Assembly: GCA_035533015.1 (NCBI GenBank)
Contig: DATLUQ010000029.1
Coordinates: 62,001 to 126,000 of the forward strand
DNA: 64,000 bases
Direction: 5' to 3'
Origin: Gemmatimonadaceae bacterium
Lineage (GTDB): Bacteria > Gemmatimonadota > Gemmatimonadetes > Gemmatimonadales > Gemmatimonadaceae
In this document: positions 57,661-64,000 of the stretch, piece after piece
Numbering within the stretch: the first letter of the stretch is position 1
Layout: each line of letters starts with the position of its first letter
Position numbers and translations under genes: made by a program
Notes under the pieces: generated by a model
What the model was told of the DNA's origin: nothing
Seen by the model: only the letters and a program-made list of their open reading frames with translations
Databases searched by the model: none

Positions 57661-58269
57661 GTGAACCCCTCGACGGTGCTCGATTGGCTCGGGGCATTGC
57701 CCCTCGGGACGTTGTACGTCGTGCTCGCCGCCTTTGCCGCCGCTGAGAACGTCTTTCCACCGCTCCCCGCCGATTCGGTGGTCGCAATAGGCAGTTTTCT
57801 CGCTGCCCGAGGTCAGGGCACCGCGTTCGCCGCCTTTGCCGCCGTCCTCGCCGGGAATCTCGCGGGCGCTATGGCCACGTACGCCGTGGGCCGGCGGTAC
57901 GGAGCCGACCGGCTCGAGCGGCGGATGTTCGGCAACCGGGCGGCGGAAGTCGACGCGCAGCTCGATGCCTATTACGGGCGGTACGGGCTGGCGGCGCTCT
58001 TTCTCGGGCGGTTCATACCGGGGGTGCGCGCCCTCGTGCCTCCATTCGCGGGCGCGCTTCGCGTTCCGCCGCTCACTGCGGCGCTGCTCATCGGCCTCGC
58101 GTCCGCCATCTGGTACGGCACGGTGAGCTACGTCGGATTCACGCTCGGCGCCGACTGGCCAACCGTGGCCCGCGCCCTGTCGCGCGAGGGCAGGACCGTG
58201 GCCGCCATCGCGGCCGTGCTCGCGCTCGGACTGGCCACCATGTGGTACCTGCGGTGGAGGAAGCAGTGA
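57661..58269 (+). CDS. DedA family membrane protein
   Basis: 202 residues from GTG 57661. SNARE-associated/VTT domain: AAENVFPPLPADSVV near the start, the conserved GxxxG region GNLAGAMATYAVGRRYG, and YGLAALFLGRFIPGVRALVPPFAG. Four to five membrane helices. DedA proteins are membrane transporters, with undecaprenyl-phosphate flipping shown for some; the exact substrate here is unknown. It overlaps xerD by 4 bases. Confidence 0.9.
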   Translation: MNPSTVLDWLGALPLGTLYVVLAAFAAAENVFPPLPADSVVAIGSFLAARGQGTAFAAFAAVLAGNLAGAMATYAVGRRYGADRLERRMFGNRAAEVDAQLDAYYGRYGLAALFLGRFIPGVRALVPPFAGALRVPPLTAALLIGLASAIWYGTVSYVGFTLGADWPTVARALSREGRTVAAIAAVLALGLATMWYLRWRKQ

Positions 58270-59174
58270 CGGACGAGGGCATCGCTCGAGCGTTCTTGCT
58301 GGAGCGGTTCACCGACTATCTGTCGCTGGAGCAGGGGGCCTCGCCACGCACGCAGGAGGCGTACGCCCGTGATGTGGGCCGAATGGCCGAATTCGCCACT
58401 GCCAGCGGGGCCAAACAGCCGGCCGATGTCACCCCCAAGTTGCTCCGCGAGTTCATGTACCACCTCAAGGACCTCGGGCTCGCGCCCGCATCCATCCGCC
58501 GCGGTGTGTCCGGCGTTCGCACCTACTTCCGGTTCCTGCTCGCCGACGGGCTGCTGCTCCAGGACCCCAGCGAGCGGCTGGAGACACCCAAGAAGTGGCG
58601 CACGCTTCCCGACGTGCTCACCGTGGCGGACGTCGCCAGCCTGCTCGCCGCTCCGACGATGGACGATCCGCTCTACTTCCGCGACCGCGCGATGCTCGAA
58701 CTCGCGTACGGGGCGGGGCTGCGTGTTTCGGAGTGGATCACGATCGGGATCAAGGATCTGCTGTTCGACCAGGGAGTGGTGCGCGTCCTGGGCAAGGGGA
58801 ACAAGGAGCGCCTCGTGCCCCTGGGCCGGAACGCGATCGCCACGCTCGCGATCTACCTCCGCGAGCTACGGCCCAAGTTGGAGCGCGGCGCCGGCAAAGG
58901 AGCGCTTTTTCTGAACGCGCGCGGCGAACCGCTCACCCGCATGGGTGCCTGGAAGATTCTCCGGAAATACGTCGAGCGGGCGGGCATAGAGAAACACGTG
59001 TCGCCCCACACGCTGCGTCACTCGTTCGCCACGCACCTGCTGGAAGGGGGGGCCGACCTGCGCGCCGTCCAGGAAATGCTCGGCCATTCCGATATCTCCA
59101 CCACACAGATCTATACGCACGTCGACCGGGAGTACCTGCGGAGCGTGCACCGGCAGTATCATCCCCGGGCATGA
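58266..59174 (+). CDS. xerD: Tyrosine recombinase XerC/XerD
   Basis: 302 residues from GTG 58266; an in-frame ATG at 58242 inside dedA is less likely. SAM-like N-terminal domain ([19 protein letters not shown]), then catalytic residues Arg (GAGLRVSEW), Lys ([13 protein letters not shown]), His and Arg ([16 protein letters not shown]), His ([16 protein letters not shown]) and the nucleophile Tyr. It resolves chromosome dimers at dif. The length fits XerD, but C versus D cannot be decided by eye. No sign of an integron or prophage around it. Confidence 0.93.
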   Translation: MTDEGIARAFLLERFTDYLSLEQGASPRTQEAYARDVGRMAEFATASGAKQPADVTPKLLREFMYHLKDLGLAPASIRRGVSGVRTYFRFLLADGLLLQDPSERLETPKKWRTLPDVLTVADVASLLAAPTMDDPLYFRDRAMLELAYGAGLRVSEWITIGIKDLLFDQGVVRVLGKGNKERLVPLGRNAIATLAIYLRELRPKLERGAGKGALFLNARGEPLTRMGAWKILRKYVERAGIEKHVSPHTLRHSFATHLLEGGADLRAVQEMLGHSDISTTQIYTHVDREYLRSVHRQYHPRA

Positions 59175-59196
59175 TCTCGCTCTCACCGCTGCGCCC

Positions 59197-59781
<585 letters not shown>

Positions 59782-59908
59782 AACGGAGCGCGACCGGGCC
59801 CGCGGATCGTCCAAAGTGGCGGTCCGGCCCACATTTGCGTTGCGTCGGGCGAATCGATATCTTAGCTGGCGTGAATCTTGCGGCTGATCGCGCGGTCTTG
59901 CGCCGCCC
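59782..59908 (+). other. Intergenic region with kdsB promoter
   Basis: 127 bases between pabA/trpG and kdsB. It has a short GC-rich inverted region near 59790-59830 and the promoter below. I see no small gene or clear terminator. Confidence 0.5.
59835..59863 (+). promoter_or_regulatory. Promoter for kdsB-pyrG-kdsA-kdsC-kdsD
   Basis: -35 TTGCGT (59835-59840), 17-base spacer, -10 TATCTT (59858-59863). The -35 hexamer is the same as at secG. Predicted start near 59870, leader about 39 bases. Confidence 0.55.
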
Positions 59909-62340
<2,432 letters not shown>

Positions 62341-62341
62341 C

Positions 62342-63151
62342 GTGACGCGAGCATTCCCCGCCGACGCGTTCTTTCTCATCGCCGGTCCCTGCGTGCTCGA
62401 GGACGACGCGCTCAACCTGCGCGTCGCCGACCACCTCGCGGCGCTCGCCGAACGCGTGCCGGGCGGCATCATCTACAAGGCCTCATTCGACAAGGCCAAC
62501 CGGTCCAACGCCGCGGCGCATCGCGGCCCCGGGCTCGACGAGGGCCTGGCGGCCCTCGACCGCGTGCGCCGCGCCACCGGGCTGCGTATCCTCACCGACG
62601 TCCACCTGCCGGAGCAGTGCGGCGCCGCCGCCCAGGTGGCCGACGTGCTGCAGATCCCCGCATTCCTCTGCCGCCAGACCGACTTGCTCGTGGCCGCTGG
62701 TGCTACCGGCAAGCCCGTGAACATCAAGAAGGGCCAGTGGATGCATCCCGAGGGGATGCGCGGCGCCGTGGACAAGGTCCGCGGCGCGAGCACCCCGGTG
62801 CCTGAGGTCGCGGTCACCGAGCGCGGCACCTTTTTCGGATACGGCGACCTCGTGGTAGACATGCGCGACTTCAAGCGCATGCGCGAAGCCTGCGATGCGC
62901 CCACGATCTTCGACGCCACCCACAGCGTGCAGCAGCCGGGCCGTGGGGAGGGAGGCGCCAGCGGCGGCGCCCGCGAATTCGTGCCGCCCCTCGCCCTCGC
63001 CGCCGTCGCGGCCGGCGCCAACGGGATGTTCATGGAAACCCACCCCGATCCCGATCACGCCCCAAGCGACGGCCCCAACATGATGCCCCTCGAGCAGCTC
63101 GACGCCCTCGTCGAGCGCGCCGTGGCGCTCTGGGCGCTGGTCCGCGCATGA
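62342..63151 (+). CDS. kdsA: 3-deoxy-D-manno-octulosonate 8-phosphate synthase, metal type
   Basis: 269 residues from GTG 62342. FFLIAGPCVLED places a Cys at the metal site, as in Aquifex-type enzymes, where E. coli has Asn (metal-independent). Other motifs are KASFDKANRSN, TDVHLPEQ, LQIPAFLCRQTDLLVAA, NIKKGQWMHPEGM, FDATHSVQQPG and METHPDPDHAPSDGPNM. It condenses phosphoenolpyruvate with arabinose-5-phosphate. It overlaps kdsC by 4 bases. Confidence 0.95.
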   Translation: MTRAFPADAFFLIAGPCVLEDDALNLRVADHLAALAERVPGGIIYKASFDKANRSNAAAHRGPGLDEGLAALDRVRRATGLRILTDVHLPEQCGAAAQVADVLQIPAFLCRQTDLLVAAGATGKPVNIKKGQWMHPEGMRGAVDKVRGASTPVPEVAVTERGTFFGYGDLVVDMRDFKRMREACDAPTIFDATHSVQQPGRGEGGASGGAREFVPPLALAAVAAGANGMFMETHPDPDHAPSDGPNMMPLEQLDALVERAVALWALVRA

Positions 63152-63711
63152 TCGACCGTGCCCTCGCGCGCCGCATCAAGCTCGTCGCCCTCGACGTCGA
63201 CGGCGTGCTCACCGACGGCGGCATCTACCTCGGCGCGGTGCAGGGACAGCCCCTGGAGTTCAAGCGCTACGACATCCAGGACGGACTCGGCATCCACCTC
63301 ATGCGCCGGGCCGGCCTGCACGTGGTCATCGTCACCGGCCGCGTGTCGGAGAGCGTGCGCCTGCGCGCCGCCGAGATGGAGATCGATGACGTGGCCCAAG
63401 TGGTCGACGCGCACAAGCTCCCCGCGCTCACCACGATCCTCCAGCGGCGCGCGGTCGCGCCCGCCGACGTGGCGTTCGTGGGTGACGACTTTCCCGACCT
63501 GGCCGCGATGCGTACGGTGGGCCTCGCCGTGGCCGTCGGCAATGCGGTGCCGGAGGTGAAGCGCGAGGCCGCCTTCGTCCTCGCCTGCCGCGGCGGCCAC
63601 GGCGCCGTGCGCGAATTCGCCGAGGTGCTGCTCCGCGCGCGCGGCGAATGGGACGCATTGTGGGGCACCTACGTCGAAGAGCGCTCGACGCAGGGAGCCG
63701 AGGTCCCATGA
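63148..63711 (+). CDS. kdsC: 3-deoxy-D-manno-octulosonate 8-phosphate phosphatase
   Basis: 187 residues. HAD fold with nucleophile and acid Asp in ALDVDGVLTDGGIYLG, Ser/Thr motif IVTGRVSESVRLRAAEM and Mg-binding GDDFPDLAAM. The substrate-binding FKRYDIQDGLGIHLMRRAG is typical of KdsC. It dephosphorylates Kdo-8-phosphate between KdsA and KdsB. It overlaps kdsD by 4 bases. Confidence 0.95.
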   Translation: MIDRALARRIKLVALDVDGVLTDGGIYLGAVQGQPLEFKRYDIQDGLGIHLMRRAGLHVVIVTGRVSESVRLRAAEMEIDDVAQVVDAHKLPALTTILQRRAVAPADVAFVGDDFPDLAAMRTVGLAVAVGNAVPEVKREAAFVLACRGGHGAVREFAEVLLRARGEWDALWGTYVEERSTQGAEVP

Positions 63712-64000
63712 CGCGCGACGAGATCGTCGCCATGGGGCGGCGCGTCCTGCGCCTCGAATCGGAGGCTCTGGCGGTTGCCGAGTCCCGGCTGGGCGACACC
63801 TTCGCCGGCGCCGTGGCACTCATCGCCGGTTCCCGTGGCCGCGTGATCGTGGCCGGCGTCGGGAAGTCCGGACTCATCGGACGCAAGATCGCCGCCACGC
63901 TCACCTCGACCGGCACGCCGGCCAGCTTCCTCCATCCGGTGGACAGCGTCCATGGCGACCTCGGCATCGTCGGCGCCGACGACGTGGCCATACTGATTTC
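63708..64000 (+). CDS. kdsD: Arabinose-5-phosphate isomerase, N-terminal part
   Basis: 97 codons before the right window edge. The SIS-domain start has VIVAGVGKSGLIGRKIAAT with the sugar-phosphate loop, TLTSTGTPASFLHPVDSVHG and DLGIVGADDVAILIS, matching KdsD/KpsF/GutQ enzymes. It makes arabinose-5-phosphate for KdsA. The C-terminal CBS domains lie outside the window. Confidence 0.93.
   Translation, partial: MTRDEIVAMGRRVLRLESEALAVAESRLGDTFAGAVALIAGSRGRVIVAGVGKSGLIGRKIAATLTSTGTPASFLHPVDSVHGDLGIVGADDVAILI

Noticed and set aside
58266-59174. Tyrosine recombinase as a sign of an integrated element
   Set aside because: The protein has Xer length and motifs, lies in an overlapping housekeeping run and has no flanking repeats or phage genes.

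Overview
The window is GC-rich bacterial chromosomal DNA, densely packed with housekeeping genes. Every gene lies on the + strand except dcd. The organism is Gram-negative: Kdo/LPS genes (kdsB, kdsA, kdsC, kdsD) and a TonB-plug outer-membrane protein are present. It respires with complex I and a three-subunit succinate dehydrogenase, and it makes menaquinone by the futalosine route (mqnE, mqnA, mqnC). This gene set and gene order fit a Gemmatimonadota-like lineage. That placement is an inference from content and style, not a database match. I saw no tRNA, rRNA, insertion sequence, phage gene or CRISPR array.

Layout: (1) 1-3740 holds the end of icd, then pepA and a TonB-plug outer-membrane protein. 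(2) 3735-13901 is a run from yicC to comF: yicC, gmk, rpoZ, coaBC, a family-4-like uracil-DNA glycosylase, dnaB, radA, ispD, a Sua5/TsaC protein, a low-molecular-weight phosphatase of arginine-phosphatase type, aroE and comF. (3) 13920-18503 is lower glycolysis plus secG and carA (gap, pgk, tpiA, secG, carA). (4) 18593-20757 has an IHF/HU-like protein and moaD-moaE-moaA, closed by a strong intrinsic terminator. (5) 21071-25458 is mdh and sdhCAB. (6) dcd is divergent from a complete 14-gene nuoA-N operon (26215-40598). (7) 40666-47947 is a phosphohexomutase, a UPF0182 membrane protein, carbamate kinase, sucCD and ndk. (8) 48041-57656 is a lipid and quinone run: yceD-like, rpmF, plsX, fabH, fabD, fabG, acpP, fabF, mqnE, mqnA, mqnC and ispF. 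(9) 57661-64000 has dedA, xerD, trpG/pabA, kdsB, pyrG, kdsA, kdsC and the start of kdsD.

Most neighbours overlap by 1-11 bases (ATGA, GTGA, TGATG), so translational coupling is the norm. Recognisable promoters sit at the few breaks. Several of them (yicC, secG, moaD, and the yceD-like gene) place the predicted transcription start within about 6 bases of the start codon, which suggests leaderless or near-leaderless messages.

No wholly new multi-gene system is evident. The observations most worth checking are a Rex-like inverted repeat in the nuo leader, an 18-bp perfect palindrome over the moaD promoter, a 16-bp intergenic hairpin between mdh and sdhC, a CX5CX2C radical-SAM motif in MqnE, a Cys-to-His change at a cluster ligand position in the uracil-DNA glycosylase, a possible CTG start on the TonB-plug protein, and a shortened NuoG.
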